64,000 bases of DNA, from the NCBI RefSeq assembly GCF_000316115.1, contig NZ_JH993797.1, forward strand, positions 8,091,213 to 8,155,212, given 5' to 3'. This document shows positions 26,623-35,648 of this stretch, one piece after another; positions within the stretch are counted from its first letter, which is position 1, and each line of letters starts with the position of its first letter. A program made the translations under genes and the position numbers. This DNA comes from Leptolyngbya sp. PCC 7375. GTDB taxonomy: Bacteria > Cyanobacteriota > Cyanobacteriia > Phormidesmidales > Phormidesmidaceae. The notes under the pieces are model-generated. The model searched no databases, had not been told where the DNA came from, and saw only the letters and a list, made by a program, of their open reading frames with translations.

Positions 26623-27228
26623 CTAATTTCGCTCCACCGGAATCTGAATATCACTCCGCTTCAAGCCATTTGGAATAAATGGACCATCATAGAAAAACCG
26701 TCGCGGCGGCCCCACCACCTCATACTCCGGATGCGCCGTCAGCCAATCCTGCAAATGCTGTACACCCCGCGTATACACCCCATAGCCATAACCACCCCGC
26801 AATCCAATACTTACCACCGTCATCGGTGGCATATCCTCCACCCGCACATTCTGTGCCACCTCTTTCGGTACCACATCCAAACTGCGATACAAAAACGAAA
26901 CCGCCGCATCTCCGTCTGAAATAGCACCTGCCTGTAGCGTCGCCGTCGGATACCGCGTCTCCACCGGAGCTGTCATCGAAATATCATTGTTGCTAATGTG
27001 ACGAAACAATGGCGAAAAGCCACGGGATGCTGCCTTTCCCAGGTCACCCCGCACCTGCACCGTCGCCGCTCGATAGGCCGGATACTGCTTAATTTCAATC
27101 TCACCCTTCGCTGTAGGGGGTGGAAACCCCTCTGGCAAAGGCGCAGATGCGGCCCGATGGCCCCAGACAAATAGCGCTCCTAGGCCAACGATTATCCCAA
27201 CAATTAGCAGTCCCTGACTTGGTTTCAT
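26623..27228 (-). CDS. SOUL heme-binding family protein
   Basis: Protein of 201 residues. A single hydrophobic N-terminal segment (LLIVGIIVGLGALFVWG, about 7-24) should anchor or export it. The following domain matches SOUL/HBP proteins: EIEIKQYPAYRAATVQV, then SRGFSPLFRHISNNDISMTAP, with SMTAPVETR being the hallmark, and a C-terminal PPRRFFYDGPFIPNG. SOUL proteins bind heme or porphyrins. The gene ends upstream of the AtzE-like amidase operon on the same strand with 30 bases between, so it may be the last gene of that transcript. Its role with amidase genes is unclear. Confidence 0.88.
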   Translation of the reverse strand: MKPSQGLLIVGIIVGLGALFVWGHRAASAPLPEGFPPPTAKGEIEIKQYPAYRAATVQVRGDLGKAASRGFSPLFRHISNNDISMTAPVETRYPTATLQAGAISDGDAAVSFLYRSLDVVPKEVAQNVRVEDMPPMTVVSIGLRGGYGYGVYTRGVQHLQDWLTAHPEYEVVGPPRRFFYDGPFIPNGLKRSDIQIPVERN

Positions 27229-27258
27229 AATATTGGGGCTAATAACTGCATTAAAGAA

Positions 27259-28662
27259 CTACTCTAGCGCAGATGTCATCGCCAGGGGAGCTTGAGTGAT
27301 GCCAGCCTGCTCCAGGGCCACCGCTGCGGTGAAGAGAGATTGTTCATCATAGGGACGGGCAATTAGCTGCACACCCACGGGTAACTCTCCAGGTAGGTGA
27401 ACGGGAACGGAAAGGACTGGCAAACCAATAAATGATAAAGGCTGAGTATAAAATCCTAGATGAGGGCGTACCAAGACTGTCTCACCGTCTAACTCCATGG
27501 TGGTCTGCTCAATGAGAGGAGCCGGACAGGGTGTTGTTGGTGCCACAATCAGGTCCACGGTTTTGAATAGTTCACGGACCTGGTCTCGATACCAGCGTCG
27601 GAAACGTTGGGCCTGAATATACCAGCTACTGGGGATTAATGCCCCTGCTAAAAAGCGATCGCACGTCGCTGAATCAAAGTCTTGTGGCTGAGTTTGCAAG
27701 CGAGATAAATGTAGCTGACTCCCTTCGCTGGCGGTAATCAAATAGGCTGCAGCTCTGGCTCGGGCAGCTTCTGGGATAGTCATAGTGCGGGTGACATTGA
27801 GGGCCGTGGCGACCTTGTCTAATGCCTGGGCAACGGTGGGGGCCATGCCTTTGGCAAAATGATCGGTTGCGATCGCAATCCGTATGCCAGCCCTATCACC
27901 CGACAAATCAAGGATAATCTCCGGACGATTCGTACAAATAGGGTCTCGTGCATCTGGGCCTTGCAACACTTGAAAAGTATTGGCAACATCTGCAACAGAA
28001 CGGCCAAACGGGCCAATGTGATCGAGACTGCTAGAGAACAAAAAAGCCCCTGCCCGCGATAACCGACCATAGGTGGGCTTCAGGCCATATACACCACATA
28101 ACGCCGCAGGCACCCGAATGGAACCATTCGTGTCAGACCCTAGGGTTAACGGCACCAAACCGGCAGCGACAGCAGCAGCAGATCCACCCGACGACCCGCC
28201 TGAGATGCGCGTCAAGTCATGGGGATTTGGGGTGGCACCATAGTGCTCGTTGACCGTGACAAATCCATAGGCGTACTCATCCATATTGAGTGCTCCCACC
28301 AGAATTGCCCCTGCCGCTTTGAGGCGAGCAACAGCGGTTGCATCCTGGGTGGCTGGTGAATTAGCCTGATTAATTTTGGAACCAGCTAAGGTAACAGTGC
28401 CAGCAATGTCAAAGAGATTTTTAACCGCAAAGGGAACACCGGCTAAGGGACCTACCGGTTCTCCTGCTGCATGTTTACGATCCAGTGTAGCGGCAGCCTC
28501 CAATGCTGACGATGCTAGGACTGTCGTAAAACAATTCAAGCGTTCATTCTGGGTTTGAATGCGCTCTAGGGTAGCTGTTACCACATCTTGGGCTGTGATT
28601 ACTCCCCGTTGGAAATGGGCAGTAATTTCTGCGGCGGTTGACGTGATTGCTGATGGGGTCAT
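27259..28662 (-). CDS. AtzE-like amidase (amidase-signature family)
   Basis: Amidase-signature enzyme of 467 residues. The Ser-cis-Ser-Lys machinery is visible: the lysine in GVPFAVKNLFDIAG, and the glycine/serine-rich stretch ISGGSSGGSAAAVAAG with the catalytic serines, followed by GSDTNGSIRVPAA. It overlaps by 4 bases the small DUF4089-type gene upstream, the arrangement of the AtzG-AtzE 1-carboxybiuret hydrolase complex. It is thus probably the catalytic subunit of an amide hydrolase using AtzG as a GatC-like partner. Neighbours do not include AtzD or AtzH, so the substrate may be another carbamoyl compound. Confidence 0.85.
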   Translation of the reverse strand: MTPSAITSTAAEITAHFQRGVITAQDVVTATLERIQTQNERLNCFTTVLASSALEAAATLDRKHAAGEPVGPLAGVPFAVKNLFDIAGTVTLAGSKINQANSPATQDATAVARLKAAGAILVGALNMDEYAYGFVTVNEHYGATPNPHDLTRISGGSSGGSAAAVAAGLVPLTLGSDTNGSIRVPAALCGVYGLKPTYGRLSRAGAFLFSSSLDHIGPFGRSVADVANTFQVLQGPDARDPICTNRPEIILDLSGDRAGIRIAIATDHFAKGMAPTVAQALDKVATALNVTRTMTIPEAARARAAAYLITASEGSQLHLSRLQTQPQDFDSATCDRFLAGALIPSSWYIQAQRFRRWYRDQVRELFKTVDLIVAPTTPCPAPLIEQTTMELDGETVLVRPHLGFYTQPLSFIGLPVLSVPVHLPGELPVGVQLIARPYDEQSLFTAAVALEQAGITQAPLAMTSALE

Positions 28663-28877
28663 GGTTCAAACCTTGGCGCAGACTCAAGATTATCAGGTAA
28701 TGGAAAGTCTAAGACGGGCTGCGCAATAGCGTGAACACGCTCAAAGTTTTCGACCACACTAGCCATCTGTTCTGGCGGAATAGCTAAATTTAACAGCTGT
28801 GCTGATTGTCGTACGTAGGTGGCTGCATCAAAAGAACTGTTGAATTGATCGGTTACTTCTGGAGAGGGTGTGGTCAT
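28659..28877 (-). CDS. AtzG-like DUF4089 subunit
   Basis: Small protein, 72 residues if it begins at the ATG at 28877; the frame is open to 28958 but that extension looks non-coding. The sequence FDAATYVRQSAQLLNLAIPP, then a VVENFERVHAIAQPVLDFPL stretch, fits DUF4089, the GatC-like partner of AtzE. It ends by overlapping the amidase start by 4 bases, giving coupled translation. Members are needed for stability of the amidase heterotetramer. No good Shine-Dalgarno sequence precedes the chosen ATG, so the start is the weakest part. Confidence 0.75.
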   Translation of the reverse strand: MTTPSPEVTDQFNSSFDAATYVRQSAQLLNLAIPPEQMASVVENFERVHAIAQPVLDFPLPDNLESAPRFEP

Positions 28878-28997
28878 GGGGGCTGAACAAAATTCGGAAT
28901 TGACAGTGTGAATGCTAGCCTTGAGAATAGCAAATCTCAGATAAAAATATACTGTCATCCATAATAAAATTATTCTCCAAAGCGAATAAACGCTTTG

Positions 28998-29477
28998 TTA
29001 AAAATCATCTGGAATAGCTCGCAACAGATGAAGCTTAGTCGGTTCTATGCTGACAGCTTCAACGTAGGCGGATGTCAAATAAGGACGATATGACTCATTG
29101 TCTAGTAAATAGACTTGTGCGTGGGCAATGGCCAGAGACACAATCAATTGAGAAAACAATTCTTCAGCTTCATTAAAGTTATCGACCTCACTATTGGGAT
29201 TGGTCACACTCAAGACAACTCGAGTCAGCCCAGATGTATGGGAAAGAGTTTCCCCTAAATAAAAATATTTTTGAGGAGTGGTCAATCCCTGAAAAGCAAC
29301 CAACTGTTCTAGAGCGATGGGACTAGCTATATCAGTAGCCCCGCCTAGAATTACAACAGGAACCTGAATTCTACCCATACCACTTTCTCCAAACAGGTAA
29401 GAATGGGTTCGTAAATTATTGTAAAGGGATGAATATCCCTCCTTTCGACCCTGTATAACCAGCAGTGTTGTTAACAC
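28998..29477 (-). pseudogene. C-terminal fragment of an alpha/beta hydrolase
   Basis: A 159-residue reading frame that resembles the end of cyanobacterial alpha/beta hydrolases of the dienelactone-hydrolase kind: PVVILGGATDIASP (the loop with the acidic residue), then FYLGETLSHTSGL containing a likely catalytic His. The nucleophile elbow (GxSxG) expected upstream is absent and the frame begins abruptly at 29477. Nearby bases 29480-29660 have no hydrolase remains. It is most likely a truncated gene. Confidence 0.5.
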
Positions 29478-29735
29478 TTCTAAGAGAAAGTTGGCAACTT
29501 AGTCTTTTGCTGACAAAAATCAACATCTTTAAAGCCTTAATTGCACTCTGGCAAAAACGGATAAGTAGAGAAAAAGATTCACATCAGCGAGGACGTCCGA
29601 TACGCTCGATTGCTCAGGTTATCTACTGCTATCAGGCATTACATAGAAACATACTATAAAATTAGTACAAGAACTTGTAATCTGTTGTACGCTATAACCT
29701 GTATATCAGATGTGCGTTTTTGCTAAGGTAGCTTG

Positions 29736-30620
29736 ATGGACAACTGGAATGAAATTAGAACGGCTTATCAAGTCGCACGTTTAGGAACCATCAGTGCCGC
29801 TGCAGAGACTCTAAATGTGCACCGTTCAACCGTTATTCGGCATATCGATACATTAGAGTCTGTTTTAGGAGCAAAGATATTTCTGCGTCATTCGCGTGGA
29901 TACACGCCGACAGATTTGGGATTTGACTTGATGCGTGTGGCAAGAGCTACAGATGAACAATTTAACCAACTGGTGGAACGAGCAACGACAGATCCAGCGG
30001 AATTATCCGGTGAGTTTATTTTGACATCGTTGTATATCCTTGCACCGCTAGTGATCCCGATACTGAATTCCTTCCAGGCTAGCCATCCAAAGGTCATTGT
30101 CCGATATCTGACCGGCGAGCGGCTTTTCCGACTGGACTATGGGGAAGCCCACATTGCTGTGCGGGCTGGCCCTAAGCCTAATCTCCCAGACCATATCGTT
30201 CAGCCCTTTATTAAGACAAAGGTGGGGCTATACGCCAGCGCCGACTACATTTCCCGCAATGGTATTCCACAAACGTCTAAGGATTTTACAAATCACTGTT
30301 TTGTAGGTCTAGATAACCTAAATTTTGGACCACCGTTCAATCTCAATATCTGGATGCGCGAGAATATTCCTGAAAAGAATATTGTTCTGCGAGGTACCGA
30401 TGTGACGGTGATAGAGCATGCAATCTTATCGGGTATGGGAATTGGTTTCTTCCCCGCTGTAAAAGCAAAACAGCATCCTGATTTAATTGAAATCTCTCCA
30501 CATCAAGATGCGTGGGATGTGCCATTCTGGCTGATAACCCATGCTGATTTGCATCGAACTGCTAAGGTACAAGCCTTTCTAACATTTTTGCAGGAGGGGG
30601 CTAATGAACAAGCCTCTTAA
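29736..30620 (+). CDS. LysR-type transcriptional regulator
   Basis: LTTR of 294 residues from the ATG at 29736 (a TTG just before it is also open). N-terminal winged helix-turn-helix: TAYQVARLGTISAAAETLNV followed by HRSTVIRHIDTLES. The C-terminal part is a LysR co-inducer domain. A near-identical paralogue, cut by an IS, lies at 60570, and a third fossil start at about 57420. All three share the leader, e.g. GATGTGCGTTTTTGC before the first and CATGTGCGTTTTTGC before the fossil. The gene converges with the HXXEE gene, overlapping 4 bases. Its targets are not obvious; an SDR gene next to the fossil copy hints at a former partner. Confidence 0.9.
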   Translation: MDNWNEIRTAYQVARLGTISAAAETLNVHRSTVIRHIDTLESVLGAKIFLRHSRGYTPTDLGFDLMRVARATDEQFNQLVERATTDPAELSGEFILTSLYILAPLVIPILNSFQASHPKVIVRYLTGERLFRLDYGEAHIAVRAGPKPNLPDHIVQPFIKTKVGLYASADYISRNGIPQTSKDFTNHCFVGLDNLNFGPPFNLNIWMRENIPEKNIVLRGTDVTVIEHAILSGMGIGFFPAVKAKQHPDLIEISPHQDAWDVPFWLITHADLHRTAKVQAFLTFLQEGANEQAS

Positions 30621-31408
30621 TTTGCTAATTCTATTGGTTGAATTGTCTGATCAGATGAATTGAATAAAAATGCTGGAATGACAGACCATGCGACTAACAT
30701 GGCAAAATAAACATACTCGGGGAAGAGTTTAAACCAGTTAGCTGCCAGCAGCCCACCAACCATAATTACATGGGCAAGAACAGCCCAAATAACGCTGACT
30801 TTCACTTGTAGGCTGGCGGTGGGTGTGGTCACTAGTACACTTTGATAAAAGGCGATTGCTAAAGGAACAAAAATGACGATTGCTGTCAGCAGTCCAGGGT
30901 TGTATGCTTGCTTAACTATTCCAGCCATAATATGACTCCCTGCATTAACAAGCGTGATCCCAGCCATTGCAAGCGCTGGAAACAGATGTTTTGGACTGCG
31001 CCAGATAGCAATAACACCGACTAGCCAAACAAGTGATGTATTAATGACAAAAATCGACTCAGGACTCAATGGCATCACGCTTGTATTTTGGGCATTGAGT
31101 GCCGCCAATATCAATTCGTTAATATATCCGTAAAACGCATATTGATTCCCCAAAAGGTCGATCCAATGCTCCTCGTATTGATGAACGATATAGGCCACTA
31201 GCATTAAGACCGACATCAATTTCACATCGGAGAGAATTGATTTTGTTTCTTGTGTCCTGAATGCAAAGAACATAAAAAGGAGAAATGGAGCGACATAGAT
31301 GCCAAGCTTCATCCAATTCTCTACCAGGAAATCGTATTGTCCTAGAGGTGCCCAAAGCATGAAAAATAGAAGGCAGATGCTTGCCAAAGAAATCTTTGAA
31401 TTACTCAT
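30617..31408 (-). CDS. HXXEE-domain membrane protein
   Basis: Integral membrane protein of 263 residues with about seven or eight hydrophobic helices. The defining HXXEE motif is in YIVHQYEEHWID (about residue 77), and a NAGSHIMAGIVKQAYNPG segment with further polar residues occurs later. The family is of unknown function, probably enzymatic within the membrane. The start ATG at 31408 follows an AAGGAG. It overlaps the LysR 3' end by 4 bases on opposite strands. Confidence 0.8.
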   Translation of the reverse strand: MSNSKISLASICLLFFMLWAPLGQYDFLVENWMKLGIYVAPFLLFMFFAFRTQETKSILSDVKLMSVLMLVAYIVHQYEEHWIDLLGNQYAFYGYINELILAALNAQNTSVMPLSPESIFVINTSLVWLVGVIAIWRSPKHLFPALAMAGITLVNAGSHIMAGIVKQAYNPGLLTAIVIFVPLAIAFYQSVLVTTPTASLQVKVSVIWAVLAHVIMVGGLLAANWFKLFPEYVYFAMLVAWSVIPAFLFNSSDQTIQPIELAN

Positions 31409-31608
31409 GTGTGCTCCTTGAAAAATATGTTTGCATGCTTGTTTTCATAATGGCTAAAGTCTATGTCGTATCTATATTTTGGGAACGAGTAGATGCGAAT
31501 CAAAATTTCCGCCGACGTGAATCACATATAATCTCCTGTTATGCGAATAATAGAGCTTTTCGACAGGCTTTTAAGTGTTGAACTGCGAGCACTCCAGCAG
31601 AGGTTTTT

Positions 31609-32967
31609 TTAATCAAAATCCAACACCTGGATGAATCGGAATCCAATTTGACTGCTATTCGCGTTTTGATCGCGACTGAACTCGTGGGCTATTTCGACTG
31701 TAGTGCCACGACCAAGATCGTATCCAACCGCTGTTTGCACAGAATAATCGTCAAAGGTACCCCCGCTTGCGAGCTCTCTCCATCTGCCTGTTCCGGAGAG
31801 TGTCAAGGTCCACGGGTCGGTCTGGTAGACCACCCCTGCACTGGCATAAATGATATTGTCGGCGGTTCCTTCAAAGTTCCATAAAGGGGCTATTTCACCA
31901 ATCAAGGTAAGCGATTGTCCATCACCCAGCTGAAACGATTGCATGGCTGCTACCAAAAACCCGTTTTCATCGGCCATGTCGCCCTCGCCTGCGGCCTCGT
32001 GTATGTATGCCAGCCTGTAGGTGAAGCCGGGTAGCTGACTGATTTTGCTGCCTTCGAGCGCAACCGTAAAGGATTCCAATGAATCAGTGTTGCTCGCACC
32101 ACCATCGGCCAATTGATTTCGACCCCGCCGTCCACCTAGGTCGAGGGAATCGGACAGAAAGCTGGTATCGTCAAAGAAGGTGCTGGCGCTGAGGGTGTGC
32201 TCTCCAGACGCTCTGGCATCAAAAGTATATTCGGCCCCAAAGCCAATGCGTTCGATGAGCTCGATTTCCCTGTTGTAACTGTTGCCGTACATTCCCGGTG
32301 TGACCAAAGATGCAAATGCGAACGTCGGGGTAAATTTGCCCGCCTGGATTGATAGGCGGTCATTGATGTCATAGTTCAGAAATAACTTGCGGACGAAGAG
32401 TGTCTCATCCTCGAAATAGCGATCTTCCGTTGGCGGACCAGCGTTCTCTATCCGAATTTCTGCGTTGATTGAAAACTTCCTTGTAAGCTGAAATTCAGGC
32501 GAGGCAATCATTTCGAGAAACAGATCATTGCTCTCAGTGCGCGGCGTTTCGGCATCATAGTCACCATCATAGGCAAGGCGAAAAAGAATATCCCCGCCGA
32601 TGCGTGGATAAGTTTCGGCATTTGTAGCTTTTTCCTGCGACAGCGTCGGAGACGCTTCGCTCGGAAGATCATGGCTCTCGGTGCTCGGTGTTTCCGCGCC
32701 AGCATAGATACCATCCGCTTCTTCCTGTTCCAGCTGCTCCTGGTGATAACAATCTGCTGTTTGCGAACGAACAGTCTCTGTTTGAGTTTCCGAGTTTACC
32801 CCTTCTGTAAAGTGAGTTTCGGGTAGGGCACAAAGATCATCGTTCTCAGTGTTCAGTGTTTCCGCGTCGGCGTAGGTATTATGCGCTTCTTCCTGCGCCA
32901 GCACTGGAGATGCTTCGAGGGAAATTGCAACACATGTCAAAAGTATAGAAAGCTTTATCACACTCAA
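31609..32967 (-). CDS. Outer-membrane beta-barrel porin-like protein
   Basis: Secreted protein of 452 residues. The signal peptide ends near residue 24 (SPVLA/QEE). Residues 25-120 are a low-complexity acidic linker with three imperfect repeats (30-45, 86-101, 134-149), each reading roughly TYADAETLNTENDDL. From about 120 the sequence alternates as in a beta-barrel: IGGDILFRLAYDGD, LSIQAGKFTPTF, FTYRLAYIHEA, ending GFRFIQVLDFD with a terminal aromatic-type strand. It is probably a porin of the phosphate-selective or alginate-type shape. No HIP1 site was noticed here. It is likely in one leftward unit with the next two secreted proteins, though 156 bases separate them. Confidence 0.7.
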   Translation of the reverse strand: MSVIKLSILLTCVAISLEASPVLAQEEAHNTYADAETLNTENDDLCALPETHFTEGVNSETQTETVRSQTADCYHQEQLEQEEADGIYAGAETPSTESHDLPSEASPTLSQEKATNAETYPRIGGDILFRLAYDGDYDAETPRTESNDLFLEMIASPEFQLTRKFSINAEIRIENAGPPTEDRYFEDETLFVRKLFLNYDINDRLSIQAGKFTPTFAFASLVTPGMYGNSYNREIELIERIGFGAEYTFDARASGEHTLSASTFFDDTSFLSDSLDLGGRRGRNQLADGGASNTDSLESFTVALEGSKISQLPGFTYRLAYIHEAAGEGDMADENGFLVAAMQSFQLGDGQSLTLIGEIAPLWNFEGTADNIIYASAGVVYQTDPWTLTLSGTGRWRELASGGTFDDYSVQTAVGYDLGRGTTVEIAHEFSRDQNANSSQIGFRFIQVLDFD

Positions 32968-33048
32968 TTACCTAAACGTTTTGCAGAGTTAACGCTGCGC
33001 TGACTAAACCTTCAAGATTTATGCAGTTGAATCTGTAGCTCTCGCCCT

Positions 33049-33090
33049 CAATTCTGGGGGAGAACAAATTCTCTAAATCCCCTAGAATTG
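33049..33090 (-). other. Inverted repeat between the AhpD-like gene and the porin
   Basis: CAATTCTGGGGGA and its near complement TCCCCTAGAATTG are separated by 16 bases. No T tract follows, so it is more likely an mRNA-processing or attenuating hairpin than a full terminator. Confidence 0.45.
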
Positions 33091-33123
33091 AAGGGTTTAA
33101 AGGCGAATGCGTAAGTCCTAATC

Positions 33124-35025
33124 TTAAAGACTGCGAGGATCGACAGGGTCAGTTCCAGCTCTGAGCTCGGTTGGATCGTCAACGCCATCACCATCCGAAT
33201 CAGCCTTGTATGGGAAGATCCCCAAAGAGACTTCTTCGGTGTTGGCAATGCCATCACCGTCAATGTCATCGTCTGACGCGTCTTCGATGCCATCGAGATC
33301 CGTATCCGCCCAGCGGCTTGGGTCGTTGGGGAAGCCGTCAAAGGCATCCTCCACACCATCACTATCGGTATCCACGGCCAAAGGCACTGGTAGGCCAGTC
33401 CAATCCGTCGCAGTGTCTGGCACTTTGCCTGAGTTCATGTCAGCCACAAGCGAATCGAAAAACTGAGTCATATGGTGGGGCCGCTGCTCGTTGGGCAAAC
33501 CGATGTGCACGCCAGGCGTCCAGCCCATGGGGCCGAGATTGCGCATCGCCCAGCTCATGCTGAGCTGATCGGTCACTACCGCCATCGACTGCATACTGCC
33601 AGAGAGCCAGGCCGTGACCACCGGAATCGCCAGGATCTCTTGGATTTCCCGATCGGTGAAGTGCCGACGCAGCTCCTCAATGTGGGCTGCCGTCGCCCGC
33701 GTTGGCAGACGACCAGCATCGCGCGCGAGCCGCAGGGCCGCCCTTTGCGCTGGCCCGACGAACTCGGACCGTTCGAAGTCCATCAGGGATTGGATGTATG
33801 CGATGAGTTCTGGCCGATCTTCTGGCGGGATCTCGGATTGGAAGTAATCGGCTTCCGTATAGTCATAAATGCCAAAGGCTCCATGGGCTTGGCAATGAAC
33901 ACATCCACTGGCGAGCTGATAGACGAAAAACATTGACCAGATCTCGTCGAATTCCATCGTGCGCTCAGTTTGCAAGATGTATTCATCCATGGTCAAAGTA
34001 CCGAACGCAGCTTGCCGGGTCCAGTAAGTGTCAAACCGACTCCGATCGCTATAGGGCACGCTCGCTTCGGTACCCTGGGGACCGTCATAAAATTCATAGT
34101 CATAGGCAGCCACATTAAAGGGTGGCGTGCCTGCTGGCGGCAGGTTGGCCTCGCGCAACCCCGGTGCTTCCCATTCAAGGAGCGTGACTGGGAAAGCGTC
34201 AAAAGGCTCCTCAATCCCGTCTTGGTCGCCGTCGAAGGTGATGGTGGGGACGTCATACCCGGTGATGTAATTGACCCAATCCGTCTCAAAGACCGGATCA
34301 ACCGCGCCCAAGTCATCGCGAACCCAACCGGCATCAATCTCTGCCACCGCTTGCGTCAGGGCATTGCCGACGAAGGGGTTTGTGCGCTGTTCTTCAGGCG
34401 TTGTGGCGGCGTTGTGGCCGGGCTCCCAACCTACCGCAGACAGGTTTTCAATGGCCCAATCGAGCGTCTCCTGATCGGTCGCGATCGGCAACACGGCATC
34501 ATGGGTGGCCATAGAGTTATTGATCGCCCCGAGCTGCATCAGCTCGGCAATTTGCCGGTCCGGGTAATGGGTGCGTAGGAGCGCATGGATATCGGCAGAG
34601 GACGTGATCGGATAGCTGCCCATCACGTCGATATAGGTGAACGCGGCCTTCAGGCGCGGATCCTCCAAACTCTCCACGTAATCAGGTGCGAAAATTGCGT
34701 GGATCTCTGCCAACGGCACACCCATCAGTGAGAGTTGGTAGGCGCTGCGCGCGGTATGGTGGCCGCTGCCCGCGAGAACCATCTGGCGCAGGGTCAGTCG
34801 CCACTTGGTTTCAGCGTCAAACATCGCGTCCGCATGGATCATCGCGTCTGAGATCAACAGGCCCTCATAGAAATCAAACAGGTTGCTGATGTCGATCTTG
34901 TGGCGATCGTAAAAGGGCGTCTCCTGGTCTGCCGCTGGCGCAGGGGGTGCTTCTGCAAGGGCCTGCACCGGCAGCAGAATGGTGGTGATGAGTGCGGTGC
35001 TCGCTAAAAGTGTTTTGAATTTCAT
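33124..35025 (-). CDS. Secreted CxxC (AhpD/CMD-like) protein with calcium-type DxDxDG repeats
   Basis: About 633 residues from the ATG at 35025, chosen because AAGGAG lies 9 bases upstream; a TTG at 35043 is less likely. The signal peptide ends ALA/EAPP. Two alpha-helical blocks look alike: the first around KWRLTLRQMVLAGSGHHTA, the second with SGCVHCQAHGAFGIYD, a CxxC plus His arrangement like AhpD/carboxymuconolactone decarboxylase folds. Thrombospondin type 3-like motifs (DTDSDGVEDAFDGFPNDP, DSDGDGVDDPTELRAGTDP) occupy the last 80 residues and one lies near 235. It may be a periplasmic peroxide-reducing or binding protein stabilised by calcium. GC content is clearly above the surroundings. 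Confidence 0.65.
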   Translation of the reverse strand: MKFKTLLASTALITTILLPVQALAEAPPAPAADQETPFYDRHKIDISNLFDFYEGLLISDAMIHADAMFDAETKWRLTLRQMVLAGSGHHTARSAYQLSLMGVPLAEIHAIFAPDYVESLEDPRLKAAFTYIDVMGSYPITSSADIHALLRTHYPDRQIAELMQLGAINNSMATHDAVLPIATDQETLDWAIENLSAVGWEPGHNAATTPEEQRTNPFVGNALTQAVAEIDAGWVRDDLGAVDPVFETDWVNYITGYDVPTITFDGDQDGIEEPFDAFPVTLLEWEAPGLREANLPPAGTPPFNVAAYDYEFYDGPQGTEASVPYSDRSRFDTYWTRQAAFGTLTMDEYILQTERTMEFDEIWSMFFVYQLASGCVHCQAHGAFGIYDYTEADYFQSEIPPEDRPELIAYIQSLMDFERSEFVGPAQRAALRLARDAGRLPTRATAAHIEELRRHFTDREIQEILAIPVVTAWLSGSMQSMAVVTDQLSMSWAMRNLGPMGWTPGVHIGLPNEQRPHHMTQFFDSLVADMNSGKVPDTATDWTGLPVPLAVDTDSDGVEDAFDGFPNDPSRWADTDLDGIEDASDDDIDGDGIANTEEVSLGIFPYKADSDGDGVDDPTELRAGTDPVDPRSL

Positions 35026-35029
35026 CGGG

Positions 35030-35620
35030 TTATTCTCCTTCAAAGAGTTTCAGGAACATGCCATTCGGATTTGGAGAATGGCTTGGCACCAGTTGTAGGG
35101 AATCCCAATGCTCGGCGACCTTGTCGTCAGCGTCGAAAAGATACATGTCGACCGCAGCCATCCCCTTATCTTCGGGGCTGTCGTTGTCTAAATTCCGGAA
35201 ATTGACGTGCGCCATGGCCCAGTCACCCACCACGATCACTTTGTGAATGTCAATCGCGACCGGATACTCCTCGACCGAGCCACCAAACAACTCGGCCAGC
35301 GGTTGCCGTCCGTTGGGCAACATGACGCTGTGCTGGATATAGCGATCGGAGATGAATTCACGGAGAGTTTCGTTCGTGGGATTGGTTTCGAACAGTCGGT
35401 AGAGCTCGATAATTCTCTCTGCCCTGGCGCGATCCGTTGCGTTATTCACGATGATATGGGTCTCAAAATCTCTTGGAATGGTGTTTTGATAGATCGCGCC
35501 CTGTTCCCAGGCTCGTGTGGGTGCCGCAAAGGGGTCTTTCTCTTGGGCTTTTACGCCACCCACGAGTACCGTGAGCGTCAGAAACGTTATGACTATTAGT
35601 CTGAGTGCTTTAAGGGGCAT
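35030..35620 (-). CDS. Exported NTF2/SnoaL-like protein
   Basis: Protein of 196 residues with a signal peptide (residues 1-25, ending VKA/QEKDP). The mature part has the SnoaL-like pattern RAERIIELYRLFETNPTNET, then FISDRYIQHSVMLPNGRQPL, and VAEHWDSLQLVP at the end. Such domains form a small cone-shaped cavity with hydrolase, isomerase or binding roles. It lies 4 bases before the AhpD-like gene, whose Shine-Dalgarno is inside this gene's end, so the two are translationally linked. A second NTF2-like secreted protein is at 40442. Confidence 0.78.
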   Translation of the reverse strand: MPLKALRLIVITFLTLTVLVGGVKAQEKDPFAAPTRAWEQGAIYQNTIPRDFETHIIVNNATDRARAERIIELYRLFETNPTNETLREFISDRYIQHSVMLPNGRQPLAELFGGSVEEYPVAIDIHKVIVVGDWAMAHVNFRNLDNDSPEDKGMAAVDMYLFDADDKVAEHWDSLQLVPSHSPNPNGMFLKLFEGE

Positions 35621-35648
35621 GATGTCCTCTTCAAGGTGTTGACATGTG

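Noticed and set aside
33171..34578. Long rightward ORFs opposite the AhpD-like gene
   Set aside because: Arg/His/Pro-rich shadows of a GC-rich coding strand; the minus strand has signal peptide, Shine-Dalgarno and motifs.
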